Shown piece after piece: positions 49,526 through 58,900 of a DNA stretch of 64,000 bases (the stretch's first letter is position 1; every line of letters begins with the position of its first letter). The position numbers and the translations under genes are program-made. The notes beneath the pieces are model-generated. The model worked only from the letters and a program-made list of their open reading frames with translations. It made no database searches and was not told where the DNA came from. The DNA is from Lawsonibacter faecis (GTDB lineage: Bacteria; Bacillota; Clostridia; Oscillospirales; Oscillospiraceae), in assembly GCF_014287675.1 (NCBI RefSeq), contig NZ_JACOPQ010000005.1, positions 231,192 to 295,191 on the forward strand. Direction: 5' to 3'.

Positions 49526-52500
49526 ACTCGGCATCGCTCAGCAGATGACCGACGACGCGCTGCTGCCGGTGTATCAGGGCGGCGAGACCAAGAGCATCGA
49601 GGGCGCGCTTATCAAGCAGTACGCTAAGGATTCCGTAAGGCAGTATGTGGATGGGGCGAAACAGTCAGCTGATGAGGCGGCTGTCAGCGCCGCCGCAGCG
49701 AAGGCAGCCCGCGAGGGCGTGGAGGCTTACGCGGAGCAGGCGGGGCAGTCGGCCACTCAGTCAGCAGGGAACGCGGCAACTGCCCAGGGTGCGGCAACTG
49801 CCGCAGATGCGTCCAAGACTGCCGCCGCCGGGAGCGCTACAGCAGCGCAGAAGTCAGCGGCAGACGCCCAGGCCAGCAAGACGGCGGCAGGAAAATCCGA
49901 GACCAATGCCGCCGGGTCCGCCACGGCTGCGGACAAGTCCAAGACTGACGCCCAGGCCGCGCAGCGGGCCGCAGAGTCGGCAAAAACGGCTGCCGAGTCC
50001 TCGGCCACCCTTGCCGGGGGCAAGGCCGCAGAGGCCGGCCAAAAAGCAACAGAAGCGGGCAATTCTGCTACGGCGGCGGCAGGGTCTGCGGCGGCGGCGG
50101 CGAAGTCCAAAACAGACGCAGAGGCCGCGAAGACAGCGGCGCAGACAGCAAAGACCGAAGCTGAGTCGGCAAGGACAGCCAGTGAGACGGCCAAGACCGC
50201 CGCGCAGACTGCGCAAGGTAAAGCGGAGGCCGCACGGGATGCGGCAGGGGTTAGCGCGGCAGACGCCGCGGATTCCTCCACCGCTGCCGGTACCAGCGCC
50301 ACAACAGCCGCCGCCAGCGCTCAAACCGCCATTGCAAAGGCAGGGGAAGCATCCACATCCGCAGGAGCGGCCAAGACCTCCGAGACCAACGCCAAGAAGA
50401 GCGAGACGGCGGCAGGGCTGAGCGCGGACGCTGCGGAACAGGCCCGACAGGCTATCGAGGCGCTGGGCGTGCAGGGTGTAACGCTGGCGGCAGGCAGTCA
50501 GGTGGCGGTGGAAAAGGTCGTCGCGTCAGACGGAACGGTGACGCTGAAATTCTCAATCCCGCAGGGCGCGAAGGGTGACAAGGGCAGCACGGGCGACCGG
50601 GGCGTGTCCATCTCGTCCATCCAGCGGACTGCCGGCAACGGAGCAGCGGGGACCACGGACACCTACACCATTACCCTGAGCGACGGGAGCACGTCCACCT
50701 TTGCGGTGTACAACGGCAGGGACGGAGAGGGCAGCGGCGACATGGCAGCCAGCGTGTACGACCCCGCCGGGAAGTCCCGAGACATATTTAAGTATGCGGA
50801 CGATGCTGCTGTAGAAGCAAAGGCGGCGAGCAGGCCCAGCACATGGAAACCCACACCGTCAGACATCGTGCGCGAGGGGTACACCGCAGCCGGGCTTGAC
50901 CCGATTGCAGCAGCGATGGTAGGGTCTGCGGCCAGCAACAAGACGTTCGGACTGCCTGCTGAAGCTATCACAGTTGAGTACAGCAACGATGGGGGCGCTA
51001 CGTGGGAGGACTACGGAGCATCGGATACAGCTAAATTCGGTTTGTTTGCAGAGCTGCGAAACACGCCATTCTATCTCGGCAAACGCTCCGCCACCGTAGC
51101 CGCTGACCCGGCAAATGCACAGACTACAGAATCAATGCTGCGGGTCACAATTATTCCAACCGACCGATATACAAGGCTCAATGCAATGTATTGTTGGTTT
51201 GGCGCAAACGGGAACCGATGCGAAGCCAAAATTGAGCGGACCACCATTGGGGACAAGACTACATTTACCGCAGTCAAAGACTGGACACGCGTAGAAGGAT
51301 GGACAGGAGATAATATCATCTATTTCCCCATCGGCAGCTTCGGTGGAGGAGCTAACCAGACATTAAACAACTACGCATACCGCGTGACCTACAGAAACAC
51401 CGTGATGGGAAGCACAGATGGTGTCGCACGCGTATATGATATTAGGTTTTACGGTGATGCCGTATGGAGTTCTCCATACAATATGGTCAAATACAACCGC
51501 CTGTACAAGTGGGACGCCGACCTCACCGCAATCTTTGAGAAGTCCATAAGCGGCGAACAGCTCATATCGCGGGCTGCGGAGGGGACGCCGCCGCTGGTGG
51601 TGAGTTCGTCCACTGCCGTACCGAAGCTCAACGCGGACCTCCTGGACGGCCACCACGCGGCGTACTTTACGGAGTATGCGGATAAGGCGCTTTATCAGCA
51701 GGCGGTGGACGCGGGCTACACAGGGACCGAGGCGGCGTTTTACGCGGCGCTGGTAACGCTGAAGGATGCGCCGTTTCTGTCGCTGCGGGATGGCGGCGTA
51801 TGGGTGCCGAACAGGATAAATATCGGGGCAAGCGATGGGTTTGTTTGCCCCGGAATGGAAGCATCCTTTGATGCAGACGGCTCAAATGCGATTATCCAAC
51901 TCATGGATGGTCCCTCTGATGCCTCGTGTAGGTTGAGAGGGGTTGCCGACCCCACTGAGCCAACCGACGCGGCCCCAAAATCCTATGTGGACGCCGAGAC
52001 AGCCAAGTGCCTGCCGCTGGCGGGCGGGACGATGACGGGTGACTTGAATATGGCGGGGAACCTAATCATGTTGGATTCCGGGGCTAGTATTTCCGCTGAG
52101 AATGAGCTCGTCCGAATATTGGCCGAAGGCGGGAACGGAATTATCGTGGGAGACTGCGCGATACACGAACTTATTGCGCCTGTCGCCGCCCGCGACGCCG
52201 CCAACAAGGAGTACGTGGACAGTCTATCCGTCTATGATGTGGTCATCCGCACCCAGGCGGAGTTTGAAAAGCTGATAGCCTCCCCGGACTGGCTGGGGGC
52301 GGTGAGCGTGTGCTTCGTGGGGGACGGTGGTACACTGAAATTTACCCGAAGCGACGGGCAGGGCGTCAAGATACCGCAGACGGTCAAGCAGATCCAGGGC
52401 ATGAACGGGGCCATTATTGAGGTGACTAATTTTTCGAGTACTAGTACTATCAACAAGGCTGCGCTGTGGTATGAGATATTGCCGGATGCAGACGATTACT

Positions 52501-53360
52501 GGATTAGAGATTTGCTAGTGAATTGCTCCAGTACCAGCGCTGGATCCGGATGTAGCTTCTGCAACTGTACCCAATTAATAAACTGCACCGGCACCAGCAG
52601 CAGCGGCGCCGAATCGTACGGCTTCTGTGATTGCACCCAGTTGACTAACTGCACCGGATGCGGCGCCAGCAGCGGCGAATCTGCATACGGCTTCGATAAC
52701 TGCACCCATCTCACAAACTGCATTGGAATCGCCACCGGCAGCAGCGGCGATGGTTCTTCCTATTGCTTCTGCAATTGCACCCAACTGACTAACTGCACCG
52801 GAAAAAGTACCGGCGCCACCTATTGCAACGGTTTTGGGTACTGTACCTGTCTCGCAAACTGCATTGGAACTGCCAGCACAGACGGGTACGGCAGCGACAC
52901 GGATGCCTGCGGCTTCCGCAGCTGCACTCAACTAACAAACTGCGCTGGGACGGGTACCAGTAGTAGCAGCAGCCGAGGCTACGGCTTCCATAGCTGTAAA
53001 TACTTAAACGGCTGCAAACAGGGGACTACTGCATCAACTACGGCGCTATATTCAAACTGCACATTTGTAGGGCTGACGGGCGAAAACCAATTGGTCTTCG
53101 TCGACAAAACTGTAGCCGTCTCCGCATGGGCTGCAAACAGCACCTACAGCGCCCAGGGGTACGGATTCCGGGCTTCTGTGGCCTGTACGGGCGTGACGGC
53201 TTCCCACCGGCCTGACGTGGCCTTCGGGGCGGCTGATTCAGTTGGTGGCAACTTCGCGCCGTTTTGTGATAGCTACGCGGGCGGGGTGTACATCTACTGC
53301 AAGACCAAACCGACAGCCACGATTACCATTCCCAGCATCGTTTGTGTAAAGGGGGCGTGA
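49503..53360 (+). CDS. Large tail fibre / receptor-binding protein
   Basis: 1285 residues from the ATG at 49503 (GGAGGAGGAAG upstream). Order: tail-attachment-like N-terminus (1-55), a very long Ala/Ser/Thr/Lys coiled segment (about 55-320) of the kind seen in tail fibres, a collagen-like GAKGDKGSTGDRG (about 358), a beta-rich middle, the fibre motif PLAGGTMTGDLNMAGN (about 838), and seven Cys-containing repeats (about 1010-1180) of F-x2-C-T-x-L-x2-C before a C-terminal domain. Probably trimeric and the host-range determinant of the particle. Confidence 0.85.
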   Translation: MADKSIVELGIAQQMTDDALLPVYQGGETKSIEGALIKQYAKDSVRQYVDGAKQSADEAAVSAAAAKAAREGVEAYAEQAGQSATQSAGNAATAQGAATAADASKTAAAGSATAAQKSAADAQASKTAAGKSETNAAGSATAADKSKTDAQAAQRAAESAKTAAESSATLAGGKAAEAGQKATEAGNSATAAAGSAAAAAKSKTDAEAAKTAAQTAKTEAESARTASETAKTAAQTAQGKAEAARDAAGVSAADAADSSTAAGTSATTAAASAQTAIAKAGEASTSAGAAKTSETNAKKSETAAGLSADAAEQARQAIEALGVQGVTLAAGSQVAVEKVVASDGTVTLKFSIPQGAKGDKGSTGDRGVSISSIQRTAGNGAAGTTDTYTITLSDGSTSTFAVYNGRDGEGSGDMAASVYDPAGKSRDIFKYADDAAVEAKAASRPSTWKPTPSDIVREGYTAAGLDPIAAAMVGSAASNKTFGLPAEAITVEYSNDGGATWEDYGASDTAKFGLFAELRNTPFYLGKRSATVAADPANAQTTESMLRVTIIPTDRYTRLNAMYCWFGANGNRCEAKIERTTIGDKTTFTAVKDWTRVEGWTGDNIIYFPIGSFGGGANQTLNNYAYRVTYRNTVMGSTDGVARVYDIRFYGDAVWSSPYNMVKYNRLYKWDADLTAIFEKSISGEQLISRAAEGTPPLVVSSSTAVPKLNADLLDGHHAAYFTEYADKALYQQAVDAGYTGTEAAFYAALVTLKDAPFLSLRDGGVWVPNRINIGASDGFVCPGMEASFDADGSNAIIQLMDGPSDASCRLRGVADPTEPTDAAPKSYVDAETAKCLPLAGGTMTGDLNMAGNLIMLDSGASISAENELVRILAEGGNGIIVGDCAIHELIAPVAARDAANKEYVDSLSVYDVVIRTQAEFEKLIASPDWLGAVSVCFVGDGGTLKFTRSDGQGVKIPQTVKQIQGMNGAIIEVTNFSSTSTINKAALWYEILPDADDYWIRDLLVNCSSTSAGSGCSFCNCTQLINCTGTSSSGAESYGFCDCTQLTNCTGCGASSGESAYGFDNCTHLTNCIGIATGSSGDGSSYCFCNCTQLTNCTGKSTGATYCNGFGYCTCLANCIGTASTDGYGSDTDACGFRSCTQLTNCAGTGTSSSSSRGYGFHSCKYLNGCKQGTTASTTALYSNCTFVGLTGENQLVFVDKTVAVSAWAANSTYSAQGYGFRASVACTGVTASHRPDVAFGAADSVGGNFAPFCDSYAGGVYIYCKTKPTATITIPSIVCVKGA
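52530..53040 (+). repeat. Seven-fold Cys-ladder repeat in the fibre gene
   Basis: Seven units of about 25 residues share F-x2-C-[TK]-x-L-x2-C: for example FCNCTQLINC, FCDCTQLTNC, FDNCTHLTNC, FCNCTQLTNC, FGYCTCLANC, FRSCTQLTNC and FHSCKYLNGC, separated by Ser/Gly/Thr-rich linkers. The spacing suggests stacked beta-helix coils. Confidence 0.85.
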
Positions 53361-53363
53361 GAG

Positions 53364-53642
53364 ATGATAGGAAAGACGAATGCGAGTCCCGGATTGAAAG
53401 GCCCGGATTTAAGCGCAATGGTTGTCGAAGTTGAAAACCAGACCTCTTTCGATGCCGTTGTGCGCTTTCAAAATTTAAATGGAATTAGGGATAGCGCGGT
53501 CCTACGACGTTTTTTAATATCGAGCATAGACGCAGACTTAACTGAACTTTTAACAATAGAGCTGAATACAGGTATGCCTTGCGCGGTCGATTATTATATG
53601 ACCAACGATTGCCTATATATCACGGCGTATGAGACAGAATGA
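53364..53642 (+). CDS. Hypothetical phage protein
   Basis: 92 residues, more AT-rich than its neighbours. KGPDLSAMVVEVENQTSFDA, then a segment SIDADLTELLTIELNTG and the end CLYITAYETE; mixed alpha/beta, no signal. It lies 3 bp after the fibre gene and just before the endolysin gene, where fibre-assembly or small accessory proteins are common. No family recognised. Confidence 0.6.
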   Translation: MIGKTNASPGLKGPDLSAMVVEVENQTSFDAVVRFQNLNGIRDSAVLRRFLISSIDADLTELLTIELNTGMPCAVDYYMTNDCLYITAYETE

Positions 53643-53659
53643 CACAAGGAGACAAGGCG

Positions 53660-55009
53660 ATGAGCAAACACATCAAGACCATCCCGCTTACTCAGATAGA
53701 GCGGATATCCATCGTGCAGGGTGGCGGGCGGCTGGTCTCCCAGGTAAAGCGGGACACCGGATGCGACTACGCCATGAACGCCGGGTTCTACGGCGGGAAC
53801 GGCAAGCCCACCCATCACCTGAAGGCGGACGGGAAGGTGCTGGCGCGTGCGCCCTGGGGGTGCTGGGGCTTCGCCTGGAACAACGGTGCGGATATCCGCA
53901 TGGAGGCTCTGCCCGCCGATACCCGGCTGAATTATATCGCCGGGGTGGAGCTACTCAGCCCCATGGTGAGCGACACTGGGAGCATCCCCTATGACCCGAA
54001 GGGGGAACTGGGCGGCACCCGCGGCAGGACGGCTATTGCGCACACGGGGGACAAGCTCATCCTCTACTGCTCCGGGGACGGCACGAGGGACGCGGCCACG
54101 CTGGAGGAGGTGCAGGGCGAGCTGCGGCGGCTGGGAGCCGAGACGGCTATTTATGTGGACGGCGGCGGCAGCTCCCAATGCGACTTTGGGGGCGGGGAGG
54201 CCACCCGCTCCTCGCGGAAGGTATACAGTTATCTGTGCGTGTGGCTCAAGCCGCAGAAAGAGGAGGACAAGCCCGTGAATAAGAAAGTGTGCCTGGACCC
54301 CGGCCACGGTCCGGGATGCGTGAACGGCTCCCCGGATGGGAGCTACAAAGAGCATGAATTTGCGTGGGACATGAGTCAGAGGGTGAGGGCCCACCTGGAG
54401 CGGTGCGGGGTGACGGTGGTCATGACCCGTGACGGGGCGGGCTACCCCTCGCTGACGGAGCGGTGCGGCATCTCCAACAGGGCGGGGGCGGACCTGTTCG
54501 TGTCCCTCCACTCCAACGCCAGCGGAGACGGGAAGAACTGGACCAGCCCAAGCGGGTATCTTATCTACACCAGCGCCGGGCCTGAGACGGCCGCGCGGAA
54601 CGTTGCGGCCAGAGCGGTGCTCAAGCGGGTTCGGGAGGCCGGGATAGCCATCCGTGGCGGCGGGCTGGAGCACAACGCGGCCTATGCGGTGCTCAAAGGA
54701 ACAACCGCGCCCGCAATGATAATTGAGCACGGATTCCACACCAGCCGGGAGGACACGGCGCTGATGAAAACCGGCGACTACCGGGTGAAGCTGGCTGAGG
54801 CCGACGCAAGGGGCATTCTGGACTTCCTGGGCCTCCCCTGGGTGGCTGAAAAGCCTGCCGGGACCACGGACACCCCCGCGGCAGATTGGGCCGCTGAGGC
54901 GTGGCGGAAGGCCATGGGCAAGGGCGTGATGGACGGCACGAGGCCCGCAGACGGCGTTACCCGGCAGGAGCTGGCCGTGGTGCTGGACCGGCTGGGACTG
55001 CTGGATTAA
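53660..55009 (+). CDS. Three-domain endolysin: NAGPA-like + amidase_3 + SLH-like
   Basis: 449 residues. Residues 1-195 resemble phosphodiester glycosidases (NAGPA): DYAMNAGFYGGNGKPTHH and AIYVDGGGSSQ. Residues 207-392 are N-acetylmuramoyl-L-alanine amidase_3 with Zn ligands in DPGHG (His216), HEFAW region Glu, SLHSNAS (His284) and catalytic Glu356 in IIEHGFH. Residues 404-449 look like one SLH repeat (ADWAAEAWRKAMGKGVMDGT). ATG at 53660 follows AAGGAG; an earlier ATG at 53639 overlaps the previous stop. Confidence 0.88.
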   Translation: MSKHIKTIPLTQIERISIVQGGGRLVSQVKRDTGCDYAMNAGFYGGNGKPTHHLKADGKVLARAPWGCWGFAWNNGADIRMEALPADTRLNYIAGVELLSPMVSDTGSIPYDPKGELGGTRGRTAIAHTGDKLILYCSGDGTRDAATLEEVQGELRRLGAETAIYVDGGGSSQCDFGGGEATRSSRKVYSYLCVWLKPQKEEDKPVNKKVCLDPGHGPGCVNGSPDGSYKEHEFAWDMSQRVRAHLERCGVTVVMTRDGAGYPSLTERCGISNRAGADLFVSLHSNASGDGKNWTSPSGYLIYTSAGPETAARNVAARAVLKRVREAGIAIRGGGLEHNAAYAVLKGTTAPAMIIEHGFHTSREDTALMKTGDYRVKLAEADARGILDFLGLPWVAEKPAGTTDTPAADWAAEAWRKAMGKGVMDGTRPADGVTRQELAVVLDRLGLLD

Positions 55010-55023
55010 AGGAGGTACATAGT

Positions 55024-55296
55024 ATGGATATTTCTTCTCTGGGCATCGGCGGGGTGGCCGTCATCACGGTCATCTGCTTTCTGGTGGGGCAGCTCGTCAA
55101 GGCGACCGGGCTGGACAACAAGTATATCCCCGTCATCGTGGGCGTGGCGGGCGGCGCGCTGGGCGTGCTGGGCATGTTCGTCATGCCGGAGTTCCCGGCC
55201 ACGGACTACATGACCGCCGCTGCCGTGGGCATCGTCTCCGGCCTCGCGGCCACGGGTATCAATCAGGTGTATAAGCAGCTTACCAAGGAGGGCTAA
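55024..55296 (+). CDS. Putative phage holin
   Basis: 90 residues with two or three membrane segments (GIGGVAVITVICFLVGQLV, YIPVIVGVAGGALGVLGMFV, AAAVGIVSGLAATGI) and a short Lys-containing tail (YKQLTKEG). ATG preceded by AAAGGAGG. Position between endolysin and XhlA-like genes fits a holin that lets the amidase reach the wall. Confidence 0.82.
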   Translation: MDISSLGIGGVAVITVICFLVGQLVKATGLDNKYIPVIVGVAGGALGVLGMFVMPEFPATDYMTAAAVGIVSGLAATGINQVYKQLTKEG

Positions 55297-55298
55297 AC

Positions 55299-55586
55299 TT
55301 GGAGGAGGTCGCAATTAAAGTAGCGGAGGTCGATCAGCGTGCCAGGAGCAATACCCGCCGCATTGACAAGCTTGAGCAGAGCAACGAGGCCCTGACCCGC
55401 TTGGCCACCTCCATTGAGGTGATGGCGGCCAAACAGGGGCAGCTCACTGAGACCGTGGAGCGGCTGGACGCTAAAGTGACCAAGCTTGAGGAACGGCCCG
55501 TTAAGCGGTGGGAGGTGGTTGTCACTACCGTTATTACCGCCGCCGTTACCTTTGTCTTCGGGCTGTTGGTACAAAATCTGCTCTGA
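55299..55586 (+). CDS. XhlA-like (hemolysin XhlA family) lysis accessory protein
   Basis: 95 residues from TTG at 55299. A long coiled coil (RRIDKLEQSNEALTRLATSI, LTETVERLDAKVTKLEERP) precedes one C-terminal membrane helix (VVTTVITAAVTFVFGLLV). In Bacillus phages XhlA-type proteins act with the holin. Last gene of the tail operon. Confidence 0.78.
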   Translation: MEEVAIKVAEVDQRARSNTRRIDKLEQSNEALTRLATSIEVMAAKQGQLTETVERLDAKVTKLEERPVKRWEVVVTTVITAAVTFVFGLLVQNLL

Positions 55587-55829
55587 GCCGCGGCCGCAGG
55601 GCGTTTCTATGCTCATTATCCATTTAGGAAAATGTCATCCGGCGGATTATACCGGTCGTGGAGCGTCTGGAGCACCCGTGTGGATACCGCCGCGGCCGCC
55701 GCCCCGGCAAAGAACTCCAGCATGCCGGGCAGTCGCTGAAGGAGCGCCCCATTCAAAGCTCCCCGAAGAAGATTGCGGACCGATTGGTATAAGGGGCTGA
55801 AAGCAGACCACCCCGGGTATTGACACTCA
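55587..55829. other. Intergenic stretch after the tail module
   Basis: No gene with a start site is supported. A minus-strand frame ending at 55616 stays open back through the terminator (containing NPPDDIFLNG) but has no ATG and may be a remnant of a broken gene. This is the right edge of the tail island; no attachment-site repeat was recognised. Confidence 0.4.
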
Positions 55830-55870
55830 AAAGGGCTTGCTGCCTGCGTATTGCAGGCAGCAAGCCCTTT
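55830..55870 (-). terminator. Terminator of the second SLH gene
   Basis: Perfect 18-bp stem AAAGGGCTTGCTGCCTGC and its complement with a 5-nt loop; TTTTG on the minus-strand side. It lies 79 bp beyond the SLH protein stop. Confidence 0.8.
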
Positions 55871-55948
55871 GCTTTGATGCGGCGGTTGTTGTCGTTATGC
55901 TTCATGGCAGCTCAGCAGGAGAATATGAAGTGCTGAATAATTTGCTGA

Positions 55949-58900
55949 TTAAAACCCTGTGGCAAGCGCCCGCTCCGGCAGTCCCGTCCACTGATCGGGA
56001 GAGAAGGCGCCCTCCACGATTCCCCCCTCCGTGTTCGTGAGGGTACCGCTGCCGGAGATGTTCCCCTCCCCGTCCTGGTTGAAGCTGCCGCGGTTGACCA
56101 GCGCACCATTTACCCAGAGGTCGCCGGCGAGGTAGAAATAGTGGTCCTCGGCAATGGTGAAGGTCATCCCCTCCGGTATGACGAGCTTGCCGCCCCAGTA
56201 GATCTCCACGTCCCTGTTTAGGGTGAGTGCCGCCTTTTCCGTGAGATCGTTCAGGTCGCACGTCTTATCGTTGAGAATGATAATGGCGTCATAGCCGCTG
56301 TTCGCTTCGTTCGCGGCGGCGAAATCGGCCCCGCTGACGGCCAGGGCCTCCCGGCGGACCAGCGTGTTAAATTTCTCGGCGACGGCCGCCTTTGCATCTT
56401 CATTCGCACTGCCATTGCCGTTCATCATGTCCCGGGCACAGATGGGGGTTGGGTTGTGATTTTCTTCCTCGGCGTTCGGCGTAATGGTCCCCGCGCCGCT
56501 CAGGCTGGAGCCCTCCCAGACGATCACGGTGTCGTCCGGGCCGTCAAAGTTCAGGGTCCCGTTAACCACCAGGGCACTGCCGCCGCCGTTAACCTCGATG
56601 AGGCCGCCGCGGTCATATTCATTCCCGCCGCGGGGCGTGAACTTGCCGCTGTTGAGGGTGAGGGTCAGGTTCTGGGGAACGGTGAGGGTCACGGGCGCAT
56701 CGCCGTTCATCTCCGGGTCGTAGTCGGTGCGGTCGATGCGCAGCTGTCTGCCCTTCAGTTCAAGATTGGAGTTCAGGGTAATGTCGGCGCGGAGGTGGTA
56801 GTAGTCGTAGACCGTGCCGCTTTCGAAGGCGGCGGTCATGCCCGCGCCACTGTAGATATAGGCGTTGTGCTCGTACCAGTTGGAGTCATTGGTGAAAAAC
56901 TTCCCCGCCGGGAGCGAGACCGTCTTGTTCCCGCTATCCGGGCCGTACTCGTCCACCACCTGCATATAGTCGGCGTTGTGGATGGCCGCGCCCTCCGACT
57001 TGGTAAGGGCCGCGCCCCGGAGGAGGCCGAAGTAACCGTTGTTTTTGAGGACAGCCGTGCCCTTCAGCGCGAGGGTGCCGCCGCAGACCTCCAGGCTGCT
57101 CTCCTGGGCAATGTCCAGCCTCCCGGTGAGGGTGAGAGCACCCGTACCCTCCACTCTAACGTTGGCGTGGTTCTCCGAGTCGCCCACGGTAACCATCCCG
57201 TCGGCGTCCAGGGTGCCGTCCGGGCCGATATAAAGGTCGCAGCCCTCTGTCGTCAGGAGCAGGTTGGCGTTTGCGCCCAGCACCAGCTTGCCGCCGTCGC
57301 TGACGCCCAGGTGTTTCTCCACTGTGAGGTTGCCGTTTGCCGTCAGGGTGACGCCCGCGCCCACGTCCAGGGGCTTTTCAAGCGTGGTGGGGGAACTGAG
57401 GATGAGGGTTGTGGGCATGGGCGACCCGTCTTCGCTCCAGTCCCGGCCCACCTCGCAGTGGGTGTAGTCCTTGTTGGAGGCCATGGCGGCCTTGAGGCCC
57501 GCCTCGGTCCATACCTCGGCGCGGTAGTCGCCGTAAGCGGTTCCGTGGGGGAACTGACCTGGGGTGCGCGTCTGGTCGTCGTAGCGGTCCACGATTTCAA
57601 TGCCGTCGATCTTCGTGCCGGTAATGCTGCCGTTTTTTAGGAACAGGAAGCCTCTGTTCCCCCCATCTTCGTCCCCCGCCGCGAGACTGACGGCGCCGCT
57701 GTTGTGGAGGACGCCGCCCTCGTTGATATCCATGCCGGCGTTGGCCTGAATAGCCAGGGCGCCCCCGTTTTCCATGTGACCGTCCAGCCCGAGGTAGGCG
57801 TCCGGCGAGGAGAGGGTGAGGGTCCCGGTGTTGCTCAGGGCCCCGTCCCCAAAGATGAGCAGGCCGCCTTCCGCGCCGACGGTGAGAGTCCCGGCGTTGT
57901 TCAGTGCGCCGTCCACCTTGAGGCCGCTGGTCAGGCCGTCCGTAACCGCACTCAAGACCAGTGCTCCGCCCTTCTCCACGGTGAGGGTTCCGCCCTCCCG
58001 CACCTCGGCCCAGTCGGTGAGGGTGAGGGTGACGCTGTTGGGCACGGTCAGGGTGCCGGAGTTGATGAAGAGCTGGTACTGGCCGCTCTTGGTGAGGTTA
58101 TTCTTGACCTCAATGGTGTTCTGGCCCGCGTCCACGACGATGAGCGTGCAGTTGGCAATATCCGCCGCTGCCTTCTCCCACTCGGCCTGGTCGTGGACAG
58201 TGTAGGCGGCGGAGTGGGTGCCGCTGCCTTCGATGGTTCCGTCGTTTATCAGTTTGCCAATGGAGGCCAGCCGGTAGGTGCCGTTGTTGATCAGCTTGCC
58301 GCCGCTCTGGATCTCCATGGTACCCGCGATATCCAGGTGGGCCCCCGACGGGATGGTGAAGGTCCTGCCGCTGGGGATGGGCAGGATGATATTGTCGGTC
58401 ACGTAGAAGCGGGCGCCCGCGGGGATGGAGAAATCCTCGGTCAGCTCCACCGTCCACCTGCCCTCTTCGCTGTAGTTGTGGAACAGGTAGTAGGAACTGT
58501 ACTTGGCCTTACTGCCGATCTCTGTCCCGACAGCCTTCTTAATCCCCGCCATCACGTTTGCCATGGCGGAGTAGCGGGTATAGCCGGTGGTAAGTCCAGG
58601 GCAGGTCTGGGGCGCCTCCTCCCCGCCCATGGGGTAAACATCCACGCCGTTCAGGATGCCGCCGTCCGCGACGGCGACGGTCCCCTGCTCCGCCACGGTG
58701 CAGAAGGGGCTGACCTCCAGCTCGCCGTTTGCCGCAATGGAAATGGTTCCCTTGTTTACCAGGGTCACGCCGGCGGCGTCCCAGACGGAGCCCAGGCGGA
58801 GATAGCCGCCCTCCCCGAGGGTCAGGGCGCCGTTGACGGTGAGGGTGTTCCCGGAGAGGAAGAGGGCCGCGCCATGATTCAGGGTGAGGTTTTTGCCCGT

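Noticed and set aside
52530..53040. Variable region of a diversity-generating retroelement
   Set aside because: There is no reverse transcriptase gene and no template repeat in the window; the Cys repeats are tandem protein repeats.
39500..55586. A complete prophage
   Set aside because: No terminase, portal, capsid, integrase or replication gene is present; only the tail and lysis modules.
55616..55880. A minus-strand gene of about 85 codons
   Set aside because: No start codon with a ribosome binding site, and it would run through the terminator of the SLH gene.
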